60,196 nt of DNA from Paraburkholderia piptadeniae (GCF_900007165.1 NZ_CYGY02000060.1:1-60196); one strand, 5' to 3'. Shown: positions 17,436 through 26,352, counted from the first letter of the stretch. The notes: generated from the letters alone by a model not told the origin. Translations and numbers: made by a program.

Positions 17436-18569
17436 TCAGTTGAGCTTCTTCAATTGCTCGGCGACATATTTGGCCGGCAGCGGCGTATAGACACCGGCGT
17501 TCTGGATGATCTGCTGGCCATCGCGGCTAAGCACGAAGCGCATGAACTCGCGTACCCTCGGGTCGAGTGGCTGCCCTGGTGTGCGGTTCACATAGATATA
17601 CGCGTCGCGCGTGAGCGGGTAGCTCCGGTTCTTGACGTTGTCTGGCGTCAGCGCGATCGCCGGACTGTTGTCCGTCTGCGAAATGGCCAGCACCTTGACG
17701 TTCGGGTAGTCTTTAGCGTGCATCAGTGCTGCCCAGCCGATCCCGTATTTGTTATTGCTGATGTCTTCGAGCATCCGTTCGCTTGCCACCGCCTTGCCGG
17801 CCGCATCGGTGGTCGCTTCCTTCTCTTCAACGTACTCCTTGAAATTCGGATTCCACTTATCCGACCAGTGCATGACTTTTCGCTCGAAATTGACCGCAAA
17901 ACCCGGCGCGATGTATCCGTAGGTCTGGATCTCCTTGTTCGCCCAGTCGCCGTTCAGGCCAAGCTGACCCCACGTTCGGATATTGGTTTCAGGGCCTCTC
18001 GCATATCTGGACGTGTATAGAAGATTGTTATTCGCGTCAGCGCCGATTTCCCAGCCACCAGTGCGCTCTGAGCCGAAAATCCGGTCTAGTTGCCCCATCG
18101 ACAGCTTTGCAAGCGGATTGTCTTTGTTGACCACGATAGCCCATGCGAACAGCGTTCCACGCTTGTCATATCCGCCGGTCGCAATGGAGATCTCGGTCGG
18201 CACATGCCGATACGTGTTATAGAACGGCATCTGATCGGTGACCTTTGCATCGTCTCCCATTGGCGCGATGTCCGATACGCCTGCGTACATCATGCCGAGC
18301 GCGCCCTCGCTACTGGTCATGAAGTTGGTCGAGACCATCGCATCCGGGTGGAATTTCTTGAACCCTTCCACGAGCAAGTCGACATTGCCCTTCAGTTCGC
18401 TGCCCGCAATTCGCAGACCGCCGGTCACGTTGTACTCAGGCTTATAGGGGGCAAGCTGATTCAGATCCGGTGTTTGCGCAGCGGCATGCGCAGCGCCCAG
18501 TGCAAGCCCCGCGAGCGCAAGCAGTACGGATGCTGTTCCCTGCAATTTCGATGATGACGTTAGCTTCAT
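17436..18569 (-). CDS. PstS-like periplasmic binding protein, copy 2
   Basis: A 377-residue secreted protein; Sec signal ending near AAHAAAQT. It enters at YKPEYNVTGGLRIAGSE, where RIAGS replaces the RIWGS of its siblings. Conserved blocks are IATGGYDKRG, NKDNPLAKLSMGQLDRIFGSE, an enlarged insertion (GGWEIGADANNNLLYTSRYA) and IRTWGQLGLNGDWANKEIQTYG. The ligand loop reads YIAPGFAVNFERK. A charged insert EEKEATTDAAGKAV is unique to it. The ending is DGQQIIQNAGVYTPLP. GAGAGGAG precedes the ATG. Confidence 0.87.
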   Translation of the reverse strand: MKLTSSSKLQGTASVLLALAGLALGAAHAAAQTPDLNQLAPYKPEYNVTGGLRIAGSELKGNVDLLVEGFKKFHPDAMVSTNFMTSSEGALGMMYAGVSDIAPMGDDAKVTDQMPFYNTYRHVPTEISIATGGYDKRGTLFAWAIVVNKDNPLAKLSMGQLDRIFGSERTGGWEIGADANNNLLYTSRYARGPETNIRTWGQLGLNGDWANKEIQTYGYIAPGFAVNFERKVMHWSDKWNPNFKEYVEEKEATTDAAGKAVASERMLEDISNNKYGIGWAALMHAKDYPNVKVLAISQTDNSPAIALTPDNVKNRSYPLTRDAYIYVNRTPGQPLDPRVREFMRFVLSRDGQQIIQNAGVYTPLPAKYVAEQLKKLN

Positions 18570-18629
18570 GAACTCCTCTCAGTTTCGGCTGTTTGGGACA
18601 TCGCCTGTATGCACGGCACCTGGAAGACG

Positions 18630-19796
18630 CTATTCGAGCTTCTTGAGCTGCTCGCTGACCACGGCCGCAGTGAGCGGCAGATAGTTGCCATTGTTCATGA
18701 CGGCGGCCTGGCCTTCGCGACTCAGCACATAACGCAAAAACTCTTTCAGTTTCGGATCGACCGCCTGGCCCGGCGCGCGATTCAGATAGATATAAATGCT
18801 GCGCACAAGCGGATAAGTGCGGCTTTGGAAGCTGGCCCTGCTGGGAACCACGAATTCTCCGCCGCCGCGCGGCGCCAATGCGACCGGCTTGATCCCGGTG
18901 ACCTTGCTCGCCTGCGGTACGACGGTCCATGCAATCCCGTAGGGATCGTTCGCGAGCCGGTCGGCCAGCATGTATTGCAATCCGCCATGCTGTTTCACGC
19001 GATCATTGTCCCCGATCATCTTGCTGCCGGTCTCGACGAACTCCTGATAGTTCGGATTCCACTTGTCGCCATTTTTGAGCACCTTCCACTGGAAGAATCG
19101 CGACGTACCGGACGGCGCATGGCCATAGGTGTGAATCGGCTTGTTGGCCCACGCTCCCTTCAAGCCCAGCTGCCCCCAGGTGCGAATATCCGTGTGCGCG
19201 TCACGGCCGTCGGCCAGCGTCCATTTGAAACCCCGGAGACCGCCAGTGCGCTGGGCGCCGAAGATGCCGTCGAGTTGCTCGATTGTCAGCTTGCTGATCG
19301 GATTGTCTTTACTGACATAGACTACCAGGCCGTTGGAACGGCCTTCCACGTCATACGCGCCGCTCGCCACGGTGATGTCCGTTGGGTAGTAGCCGTAGGT
19401 TTCGAAGAATGACAGCGTTTCGGTCAGGGTTGCTTCGCCGCCATCCGGCGCAAGGTCAGTGACGCCCGTCACCAGTGCAGGGATCGCGGCGTCGCTCGTC
19501 GGTAGCTTGTCCTCGAAGTGGATATCGGGATGAAATTTCCGGAAGCCCTCCTCCCAGTCTTTCAGCAGACCTCCGAGACCAAATCCGAAGTTCCTGATAG
19601 AGCCAGATACCTGTTGTTGTGGCTGATAAGCAGGTAGGCGAGACAGATCGAACGCCGGCGAGCCGGACGCCTTGTCCACCGCTTGTGGTGAGCTCGCCCT
19701 GCCGCCTGGCTCAGTGCCTAGCGGTGCGCTTCTGGAACTCACGCAGGTCATGGCCAGCACGATAGCGGCAGACATGGGCAGAAGACGTCGCATCAT
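18630..19796 (-). CDS. PstS-like periplasmic binding protein, copy 1
   Basis: About 388 residues. Start at 19796 (MMRRLLPM) has GGAGGAG eight bases upstream, much better than codons further out. After the signal peptide and a glycine/serine-rich linker comes FDLSRLPAYQPQQQVSGSIR. It has VASGAYDVEGR, SKDNPISKLTIEQLDGIFGA and an insertion rich in basic and aspartate residues before IRTWGQLGLKG. Of all nine copies this one best keeps the PstS ligand loop: GHAPSGTSRFF contains SGT, with histidine near where PstS has arginine. It is the first binding protein after the TonB-dependent receptor, about 31 bases from its stop. Confidence 0.88.
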   Translation of the reverse strand: MMRRLLPMSAAIVLAMTCVSSRSAPLGTEPGGRASSPQAVDKASGSPAFDLSRLPAYQPQQQVSGSIRNFGFGLGGLLKDWEEGFRKFHPDIHFEDKLPTSDAAIPALVTGVTDLAPDGGEATLTETLSFFETYGYYPTDITVASGAYDVEGRSNGLVVYVSKDNPISKLTIEQLDGIFGAQRTGGLRGFKWTLADGRDAHTDIRTWGQLGLKGAWANKPIHTYGHAPSGTSRFFQWKVLKNGDKWNPNYQEFVETGSKMIGDNDRVKQHGGLQYMLADRLANDPYGIAWTVVPQASKVTGIKPVALAPRGGGEFVVPSRASFQSRTYPLVRSIYIYLNRAPGQAVDPKLKEFLRYVLSREGQAAVMNNGNYLPLTAAVVSEQLKKLE

Positions 19797-19827
19797 GGAA
19801 TAAAGCTCCTCCGGATACACGAGTCCG

Positions 19828-21954
19828 TTAGAAAAAGATTCTCACACTACCTTTGATCGTTCGCTCGAGGCCGACGCCAAGGTCGCCGTTGACCGCGGAG
19901 CTCCAATAGCGCCTGTTGAACAGGTTGGTAGCACTCAGATTGAAGGCGACGTGATGGTTCGCGATGATGGTCCGGTAACCGGCTGCAAGCGAAAACAGTG
20001 TGACGGAAGGAATCGTGCCCTGCCCCTGGGGATTGACCGGGCGAACTCCCGTGTACATCATCCCCGCGGTCACCAAAAGACCGTAGATCATATGGGGGTG
20101 CCAGGTCACGGACAGGTTACCGGCAAACTTCGGCGTATTCTCCGGCGACAGACCATTGATGGCCTTATCATCGGGCGAGTACTGCACCGCGTGCATGATT
20201 GTCCATCCCGCGTTGAACGTCCAGTCCGGATAGAAGTCGTAAGTCGCGGTCGACTCCAGACCTTCGAAACGGACAGTGCCATCGATCCCGAAGACGTTGG
20301 TGACGGGATCGACGATCGCGTTCGCACGATCAATCCGGAAATACGCGAGCGTTGCGGACAGACCGTAGATATTCGTTGCTCGCACACCCGCTTCCGCTTG
20401 CGTGGACTTCGCGGGCGGCAAGATCTGGAACTGATTCACAGTACCCAACGGTGCCTGTGCGGTCTCCTCGAGCGCCTTCATGTAACTGGCGTACACCGAA
20501 GTATTGGGTGTGATGTCGAACACCGCACCCACTGCTGGCGACCATACGTCGGTTGTGTTGCCTGTCTCGCCATGCCCTTGCGAGTTTTCCGCATGATACG
20601 TCGTATGTCGGATCCCACCCAGCAGATGGAAGCGCTCGAACATGTCGAGCTTGTCGTAGGCGTATATGCCGACGTCGCTGCTCTGCTGCGGGGCGTACGT
20701 CACCGGCGCTGCAGGCCCCGGCGCGGGCAGCGCCACAGGGTTATAAAGGTTTTGCGACATGTTGACAACCGTCGTGCTCGGGTTGTTGAAGTCCCGCTCG
20801 TAACGGTCGATCCCGAAATTCAGCGTGCTGGTGAAAGGCCCGAATGTCTTGTGGTTCTGAGCTTCGACCTTCGCATACTTGTTCGTGTATACCTGGTCGT
20901 TCACCAGTGTGATCTTTTCCGTACCCTGTCCAGTCACGAGGTTGTAGTTCGTGAACCGCGACAGATGCCGATAAACGCGATCCGCTTGCGAGTATCCGGC
21001 CTCGGCGAGTACCTTCCAGTCGTCGGAGATCTGATAGTGCACGCCTCCCAGAACGTTCACACCTCGCGTCCGATAACCTGCCCAGGGACCCGACAGCAAC
21101 TTGGTTGGATCCGGCAAACGCGGCAGCGGTACGATTCCGTTGACGGGTTTCAACTGGCTGATAACAGTCTGCTCGATGACGTACTGATCGTATGTCTCAA
21201 CGTCGAACTTGAATTTCAGCCGGTCGGTGGCCGCCCAATCTAGCGCCAGAGAGCCGAACTCCCGGGTACCGTGCGCGCCCTCGATCCCCTTTTGCAAAAC
21301 ACCACCGGCGAGGTTGGCGCGAATGCCATACTGCTGCCGGTCGCCAAATTTACGGCCCAGATCAGCAGCTGCGATAACCTGGCCAAACTGATTAAAGGAA
21401 ACCCCGAGCGAGGCGATCGGCTTTTCCATGGCGCGCTTCGTGACGCTCTCGATGATGCCTGCCGGCGGCGCCATCCCGTAGACGAGCGCGCCGACGCCTT
21501 TGAGTGCCTCGATGCGTTCCTTGTCTTCGAGCAATGGGATGTTGCTATACGGTGCCCAGCCGCCGTTAACCCGGTAGCTGCTCGACGAACTCAAATGGAT
21601 ACCGCGAATCTGGAGGTCATCTGTGGCGCCGTTTTTTGTATCGGCGTCTACCACTCCGGGTACGTTCTTGACCGCGTCATAGGCATTTTGTGCGCCGACC
21701 GAATCCAACGCGTCGCGTGAGATCACGCTTTTGCTCGTCACCGAACCCTTTTCGTTGACCGTGGTGGTGGCGTTTCCATCCACCGAGTCCGGATTGACCT
21801 GCTCCTGCCCAGGTGTCGATGTGTCGCCCGAAGCGACGCTTACTGGCACGTTGCCCTGGTCAGCCGCGCACGCGTTCAAAGATCCTGCCGACAGCGCAAG
21901 TATCCCGATCGTTGCTTGTACGGCGATGGCCAAACGATGTTGCTTAAGTTTCAT
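19828..21954 (-). CDS. TonB-dependent outer-membrane receptor
   Basis: A 708-residue receptor of the TonB-dependent siderophore type. The ATG at 21954 follows an in-frame TTG. The signal peptide ends around NACAADQ. The plug domain (about residues 65-190) contains AYDAVKNVPGV, LQIRGIHLSS and LLEDKERIEALKGVGALVYG, the receptor-plug signature. The rest is a 22-strand barrel with aromatic-rich strand ends, finishing KGSVRIFF with the terminal phenylalanine required for outer-membrane insertion. Such receptors use TonB energy to import scarce ligands; no TonB/ExbBD genes are in the window. It heads the operon of PstS-like proteins, an uncommon pairing. The ligand is unknown; siderophore-like specificity is family-level only. 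Confidence 0.93.
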   Translation of the reverse strand: MKLKQHRLAIAVQATIGILALSAGSLNACAADQGNVPVSVASGDTSTPGQEQVNPDSVDGNATTTVNEKGSVTSKSVISRDALDSVGAQNAYDAVKNVPGVVDADTKNGATDDLQIRGIHLSSSSSYRVNGGWAPYSNIPLLEDKERIEALKGVGALVYGMAPPAGIIESVTKRAMEKPIASLGVSFNQFGQVIAAADLGRKFGDRQQYGIRANLAGGVLQKGIEGAHGTREFGSLALDWAATDRLKFKFDVETYDQYVIEQTVISQLKPVNGIVPLPRLPDPTKLLSGPWAGYRTRGVNVLGGVHYQISDDWKVLAEAGYSQADRVYRHLSRFTNYNLVTGQGTEKITLVNDQVYTNKYAKVEAQNHKTFGPFTSTLNFGIDRYERDFNNPSTTVVNMSQNLYNPVALPAPGPAAPVTYAPQQSSDVGIYAYDKLDMFERFHLLGGIRHTTYHAENSQGHGETGNTTDVWSPAVGAVFDITPNTSVYASYMKALEETAQAPLGTVNQFQILPPAKSTQAEAGVRATNIYGLSATLAYFRIDRANAIVDPVTNVFGIDGTVRFEGLESTATYDFYPDWTFNAGWTIMHAVQYSPDDKAINGLSPENTPKFAGNLSVTWHPHMIYGLLVTAGMMYTGVRPVNPQGQGTIPSVTLFSLAAGYRTIIANHHVAFNLSATNLFNRRYWSSAVNGDLGVGLERTIKGSVRIFF

Positions 21955-22062
21955 CAAGTCCCCAACACTTTTTATTCTCTTACCTGGGCCTTTTTCAACA
22001 GCTCTCTTGCGTGCCGCGAAACAGGCATCCGTTCAAGCCGCGCAGCTAAAGCTTGCGCGCGA

Positions 22063-22155
22063 CTACGGCTTGTTGTTCGTAGTGTCGTCCGGCGGATATG
22101 CAAACGGTCGTTCAACGCTTTGCGTCGAACCTTGCTGCTGTTGTGCGCTTTTCAT
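22063..22155 (-). CDS. Candidate 30-residue leader ORF before the receptor
   Basis: An ATG at 22155 is preceded by CGGAGGCAGC, a near-ideal ribosome-binding site at five-base spacing. It opens a 30-codon frame, MKSAQQQQGSTQSVERPF then AYPPDDTTNNKP, ending at TAG. It lies about 110 bases upstream of the TonB-dependent receptor and on the same strand. The peptide is glutamine- and asparagine-rich, without signal or membrane character. It may be a regulatory leader or a small protein. Evidence is the ribosome-binding site and position only. Confidence 0.4.
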   Translation of the reverse strand: MKSAQQQQGSTQSVERPFAYPPDDTTNNKP

Positions 22156-22708
22156 GCTGCCTCCGTTTGTTGGGTTACACCGCTCTCGGGCGGATGTCGT
22201 AGCCACGGGCCAGATCGCTTACCTTTGCCCGCCCGCATCACGCCGCCAGGAGATCAACAGGTGGCGCGTTGACAGCGGAACAGACGGCTGCATGTGGGGA
22301 GTGACTATGGATGACACGTTACGTACCCAACCTGAAGTCAGCGTGAACGATTTCTGAAATGCCATTTAGTTTAAGAGAGGCAATCGCGCCGACGATCCGA
22401 AGAAGTAAGAGGCGCCAATAGTAGTGCCGCCATAACCACGTTAGAGATGGCGTCATCGTGGGTGAAAACCCTCACTCGACAACTGCGCATCGATACCGCA
22501 CGGCACGCATCATCGAGAAAACATTGTCTCCGCACCACGCCGGCCTCCTGCCTGAACAGACATTCACATTCGATTCAGCCTCATTTTATGGTCGATCGAT
22601 ATAAATGAACCATGCTCGCGGCAGGATGGCCGCAGCTGGCGACGCGCGGCATGTGGACTGCGCCGCGATTATTCGCCCTGTTCACTCGATCAAAAAGGAG
22701 TCGGATCA
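22156..22708. other. Divergent control region between receptor operon and ABC importer
   Basis: About 550 bases without a convincing gene. It must hold the promoters of both divergent operons. A GGGT-GAAA-ACCC hairpin with flanking GTG/CAC lies near 22460-22480. I found no clear Fur box, Pho box, riboswitch or paired TTAA box; a single TTTAAG occurs at about 22366. Confidence 0.5.
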
Positions 22709-23719
22709 ATGAAGCACTCGGTTTTGCGCTTGATGATGGGCGCTCTCGCGCTGAGCACCGTGAGTCATTCAGCCTTTGCAGCCAACGACAAAATTACACT
22801 GATGGTCGGCGGCATGGAAAAGCAGATCTATCTGCCCGCCATGCTGGCCCAGCGGCTCGGCTACTTCAAGGAACAGGGCCTCGACGTCGAGTTGCTGAAT
22901 GAGCCCGCCGGGGTCGACGCTGAAAATGAGCTGATCGCCGGGTCAGTGCAGGGTGTGGTGGGTTTCTACGACCACACGATCGACATTCAGGCAAAAGGGA
23001 AATATCTCGAAAGCGTCGTGCAGTTCAGCCACACGCCGGGTGAGGTCGAACTGGTTGCGACCAAGATGGCCGATAAGATCAAGTCGCCCGCCGATTTCAA
23101 GGGCAAGACGCTCGGTGTCACAGGATTGGGCTCGTCGACCAATTTCCTGACGCAATACCTCGGGGTGTCACACGGCGTCAAGCTGAGCGAGATGACCTCC
23201 CTTCCGGTTGGCGCTGGCAACACATTCATTGCCGCCATGCAGCAGGGCAAGATCGACGCCGGAATGACCACGGAGCCCACGATCTCGCGGCTCGTCGATA
23301 CGGGCCAGGCCAAGGTGTTGATCGATCTCCGCTCGCCGGAAAACACTCAAAAAGTGCTTGGCGGCCTGTACCCAGCCGCAAGCCTCTATATGCAGACGCA
23401 ATGGGTCCAGGAACATAAAGACCTGACACAGAAACTCGCGAACGCCTTCGTCAAGACGCTTCAATACATTCACACGCATAGCGCCGAAGAAATCACGCAG
23501 AAGATGCCGGCAGATTACTACGCAGGCGACCGCGCCGCATATGTCAAGGCGTTGGCCGAGGGCAAGAAATCGTTCATCCCTGATGGTCGCATGCCGGAAT
23601 CGGGTCCGGCCACGGTGCTTAAGGTTCTGTCGGCATTCGACCAGACAGTCAAGGGACATTCCATCGACTTGTCGAAGACCTACACCACCGAATTTGTCTC
23701 GGCGGCAAAGACGCAATAA
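22709..23719 (+). CDS. NitT/TauT-type ABC importer, periplasmic binding protein
   Basis: A 336-residue secreted protein; signal peptide ends SAFAAND. The body matches the SsuA/THI5-like family that binds nitrate, sulfonates, taurine or pyrimidine-type ligands: LPAMLAQRLGYFKEQGLDVEL near the start, ENELIAGSVQGVVGFYDHTI, then GKTLGVTGLGSSTNF, the hinge signature. Start has AAAAAGGAG at eight-base spacing. It is the first gene of a three-gene importer and lies back to back with the TonB-receptor operon. It is clearly paralogous to the binding protein at 44877-45890 (shared PAGVDAENEL, IHTHSAEE, GMTTEPTIS). The ligand cannot be deduced. Confidence 0.9.
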   Translation: MKHSVLRLMMGALALSTVSHSAFAANDKITLMVGGMEKQIYLPAMLAQRLGYFKEQGLDVELLNEPAGVDAENELIAGSVQGVVGFYDHTIDIQAKGKYLESVVQFSHTPGEVELVATKMADKIKSPADFKGKTLGVTGLGSSTNFLTQYLGVSHGVKLSEMTSLPVGAGNTFIAAMQQGKIDAGMTTEPTISRLVDTGQAKVLIDLRSPENTQKVLGGLYPAASLYMQTQWVQEHKDLTQKLANAFVKTLQYIHTHSAEEITQKMPADYYAGDRAAYVKALAEGKKSFIPDGRMPESGPATVLKVLSAFDQTVKGHSIDLSKTYTTEFVSAAKTQ

Positions 23720-23729
23720 GGAACCTCTT

Positions 23730-24575
23730 ATGAACGCCCGACACGCAATCGGCACATCAGGTCTTTCAATGGTCACTACTATTCCTCCTACCGTCGTCAC
23801 GACTCCTCCCGCCATCGAACTCCATCGGGTTTGCCGCCAGTTTGTCAGTCCCGCAGGCAAGGCAATCATGGCGTTGCGCGACTTCACGATGAGCGTCAGC
23901 AAGGGAGAATTTTGCGCCGTGGTCGGCCCGACCGGCTGCGGCAAGTCGACGACGCTCAGTCTCATTACCGGACTGGCGCGCCCGAGCGCAGGTACGGTGA
24001 AGGTTCTGGGGCGTCCGGTAGAGGGCATTGACCCGCGCATTGGCTTCGTCTTCCAGGCGGACGCTGTCTTCCCCTGGAAGAGCGTGCTGGACAACGTATG
24101 CGCCGGCCCACTTTACAGGGGAATGTCCAAGGATCAGGCGAAGGACAAGGCCATGGACTGGATCCGGCGCGTTGGTCTTTCGCGGTTTGAACATCACTAC
24201 CCCCATCAGCTGTCGGGCGGTATGAGAAAGCGCGTCGCGTTAGCGCAAACCTTTATCAACGAGCCAGAAATTCTGTTGATGGACGAGCCGTTCTCCGCGC
24301 TTGACGTACAGACCCGTGCACTTATGCAGGACGAGCTGCTACATCTGTGGAGCACCAACAGCGCATCGGTGGTCTTCGTGACTCATGATATCGAAGAAGC
24401 GATCACTCTCGCCGATAGGGTCTTTGTGCTTAGCGCCTCCCCTGCCACCATCAAGACCTCCTACGAGATCGATCTGCCACGCCCACGCGTCGTCGCCGAG
24501 GCCCGCTATTCGCCCCGATTCATTGAGCTCTCACGACAGATCTGGAGCGACCTGAAAGATGAAGTGCACATTTGA
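23730..24575 (+). CDS. NitT/TauT-type ABC importer, ATPase
   Basis: 281 residues from ATG 23730, ten bases after the binding-protein stop; an open frame further upstream is only overlap. It contains Walker A GPTGCGKST (66-74), Q-loop VFQADAVFPW, ABC signature LSGGM (161-165), Walker B ILLMDEP (181-187) and the switch histidine in THD (219), so it should be catalytically complete. It powers the permease encoded next. The C-terminal LPRPR segment is typical of the SsuB/TauB group. Same order and strong similarity to the second set at 43-46 kb. Confidence 0.95.
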   Translation: MNARHAIGTSGLSMVTTIPPTVVTTPPAIELHRVCRQFVSPAGKAIMALRDFTMSVSKGEFCAVVGPTGCGKSTTLSLITGLARPSAGTVKVLGRPVEGIDPRIGFVFQADAVFPWKSVLDNVCAGPLYRGMSKDQAKDKAMDWIRRVGLSRFEHHYPHQLSGGMRKRVALAQTFINEPEILLMDEPFSALDVQTRALMQDELLHLWSTNSASVVFVTHDIEEAITLADRVFVLSASPATIKTSYEIDLPRPRVVAEARYSPRFIELSRQIWSDLKDEVHI

Positions 24576-24601
24576 ATGCTCGCCAAAGACAGAGGCCTGA
24601 C

Positions 24602-25471
24602 ATGAACACATCAACGACTGACTCTTTCGCGCAGGAAACCGAACTGCGTCGGCTGGAACTTGGCGCACAGGCAAAAATGCGCATGCGCAACACCCTCGTT
24701 CATACCTTGCGTCTGCTCGTTCTCGTCGTCACCCTGGGAGGATGGGAGCTTGCGGGACGGATGCACTGGATCGATCCGTTCTTCTTCTCAATGCCATCGC
24801 TGATCGTCGATCAGATCTGGGTGTGGGTGACCGACGGTACCTCACAAGGGCCGCTCTGGATACAGGTTCTGATTACGCTCGAGGAAACTGCTCTCGGTTT
24901 TCTGATCGGCGCCGTAGGCGGCGTCATTGCCGGCATCGCGTTGGGCCGCAACAAGTTGCTGGCGGACGTTTTCAGCATCTACATCAAGATCGCGAATTCC
25001 GTGCCGCGTGTTGTTCTCGGCTCGGTCTTCATTATCGCGCTCGGCCTGGGTATGGCTTCGAAAGTGGCACTTGCCGTGGTGATGGTGTTCTTCGTGGTTT
25101 TTGCCAACGCATTTCAGGGCGTGCGCGAGGCCGACCGGAATCTTATCGCCAATGCCCATATTCTCGGCGCATCGAGGCGTCAGGTAACGTTTACCGTGGT
25201 GCTGCCTTCTGCATTGAGCTGGATCCTCGCCAGCCTGCATGTGAGCTTCGGGTTTGCGCTGGTGGGCGCTGTGGTGGGCGAGTTTCTCGGTTCCAAGCAG
25301 GGCATCGGACTCTTGATATCCACTGCGCAGGGCGCGTTCAACGCGGCGGGCGTGTTTGCCGCCATGATCGTTCTCGCCGCAGTTGCACTGGCCGCCGAAT
25401 ATCTGATTACCCGTATCGAAAACCTTCTGTTGAAGTGGCGCCCGCCGCAGTTCACCGAGATCGGTCACTGA
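24602..25471 (+). CDS. NitT/TauT-type ABC importer, permease
   Basis: 289 residues from ATG 24602, with AGAGG seven bases upstream; a TTG at 24572 would overlap the ATPase gene and is less likely. It has six or so membrane helices and the EAA-loop region (ADRNLIANAHILGASRRQV) that docks to the ATPase. It belongs to the SsuC/TauC binding-protein-dependent permease family and would act as a homodimer. Large blocks are identical to the permease at 43075, such as HVSFGFALVGAVVGEFLGSK. Confidence 0.94.
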   Translation: MNTSTTDSFAQETELRRLELGAQAKMRMRNTLVHTLRLLVLVVTLGGWELAGRMHWIDPFFFSMPSLIVDQIWVWVTDGTSQGPLWIQVLITLEETALGFLIGAVGGVIAGIALGRNKLLADVFSIYIKIANSVPRVVLGSVFIIALGLGMASKVALAVVMVFFVVFANAFQGVREADRNLIANAHILGASRRQVTFTVVLPSALSWILASLHVSFGFALVGAVVGEFLGSKQGIGLLISTAQGAFNAAGVFAAMIVLAAVALAAEYLITRIENLLLKWRPPQFTEIGH

Positions 25472-25551
25472 CCTTAACTCCCTGGCTGTTCACCCGTGCA
25501 AATTCATGGCGCTTCCCGGTGCCATGAATCATTCCTCCATTCCGTTCCACC

Positions 25552-26352
25552 ATGAATATGACTTCAACTGGATCGAAGAATTGCGAAAAAAACGGACGGG
25601 CACAACTTCTGATCAGTGCCGCCCTGTTGTGTTCGACTTTGCTCGCATGTGGCGATGCATTCGCTGGCCCGCCATTCGTCACCGATGATCCGGAGCCTGT
25701 CGAATATCATCATTTTGAAATCAATGTCGATGCAGAAGGCACGGTTCGGCGTGATCGAGCCGACGGCGCCTTGCCCGCCGTCGAAATCAACTATGGTTTG
25801 GCTAACGACCTGCAGATCAGCGTCAAGTCGGCCCTCGCGTTTTCGCACAAAGCAGGCGAGGCCCATCACTACGGCATAGGCGACACAGAGATCGGACTGA
25901 AATACCGGTTCATTACGGAAGCGGAGGAGGGCATCCGCCCGCAGATAGCGTTTGCTCCCTCCGTCGTGTTCCCGACGGGTAACGAAATACGTGGACTCGG
26001 CGACGGGCACACACGTATCCTGCTTCCGTTATGGGCGCAAAAGTCCTTCGGCCCATGGACTACATTTGGCGGCGGCGGCTACGTTCTGAATCGCGACAGC
26101 GGCGGCAAAAACTACTGGTTGGCGGGATGGGCGGTGACGCGCCAGATCACCGAGAAACTGCAGCTTGGTGGGGAGTTTTTCTATACCGGTTCAGCCAGCG
26201 CCGACGAGCCCTCTTCGCTCGGGTTCAACATTGGCGGGAGCTACGGCCTCGGAAAAAGCGACCGGATCCTGTTCTCAGCCGGCCGTGGATTGACCAACGT
26301 CAACCGCACCAACCAGTTTTCGTACTACGCGGGCTATCAGGTCGACTTTTGA
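25552..26352 (+). CDS. Outer-membrane beta-barrel protein, phenol-degradation MetA-like
   Basis: A 266-residue exported protein with signal peptide ending GDAFA-GPPF; a LLAC sequence just before could also be read as a lipobox. The mature start GPPFVTDDPEPVEYHHFE is the hallmark of the small transporter/MetA-pathway family of outer-membrane proteins. Alternating strands follow, ending YYAGYQVDF with the terminal phenylalanine. It is 80 bases after the permease on the same strand and may be an outer-membrane channel for the same substrate. No strong ribosome-binding site precedes the ATG. The function of this family is poorly defined. Confidence 0.8.
   Translation: MNMTSTGSKNCEKNGRAQLLISAALLCSTLLACGDAFAGPPFVTDDPEPVEYHHFEINVDAEGTVRRDRADGALPAVEINYGLANDLQISVKSALAFSHKAGEAHHYGIGDTEIGLKYRFITEAEEGIRPQIAFAPSVVFPTGNEIRGLGDGHTRILLPLWAQKSFGPWTTFGGGGYVLNRDSGGKNYWLAGWAVTRQITEKLQLGGEFFYTGSASADEPSSLGFNIGGSYGLGKSDRILFSAGRGLTNVNRTNQFSYYAGYQVDF

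Noticed and set aside
5913..19796. The tandem proteins as ordinary phosphate (Pst) transport components
   Set aside because: No PstA/PstC/PstB or PhoU genes, and the arginine/SGT phosphate loop is missing or altered in eight of nine copies.
19951..21243. A 430-codon plus-strand frame
   Set aside because: It is antisense to the TonB-dependent receptor, whose domain evidence is decisive.
21958..22708. Cobalamin or other riboswitch before the TonB receptor
   Set aside because: None of the conserved riboswitch core sequences were recognisable in the leader on the receptor strand.
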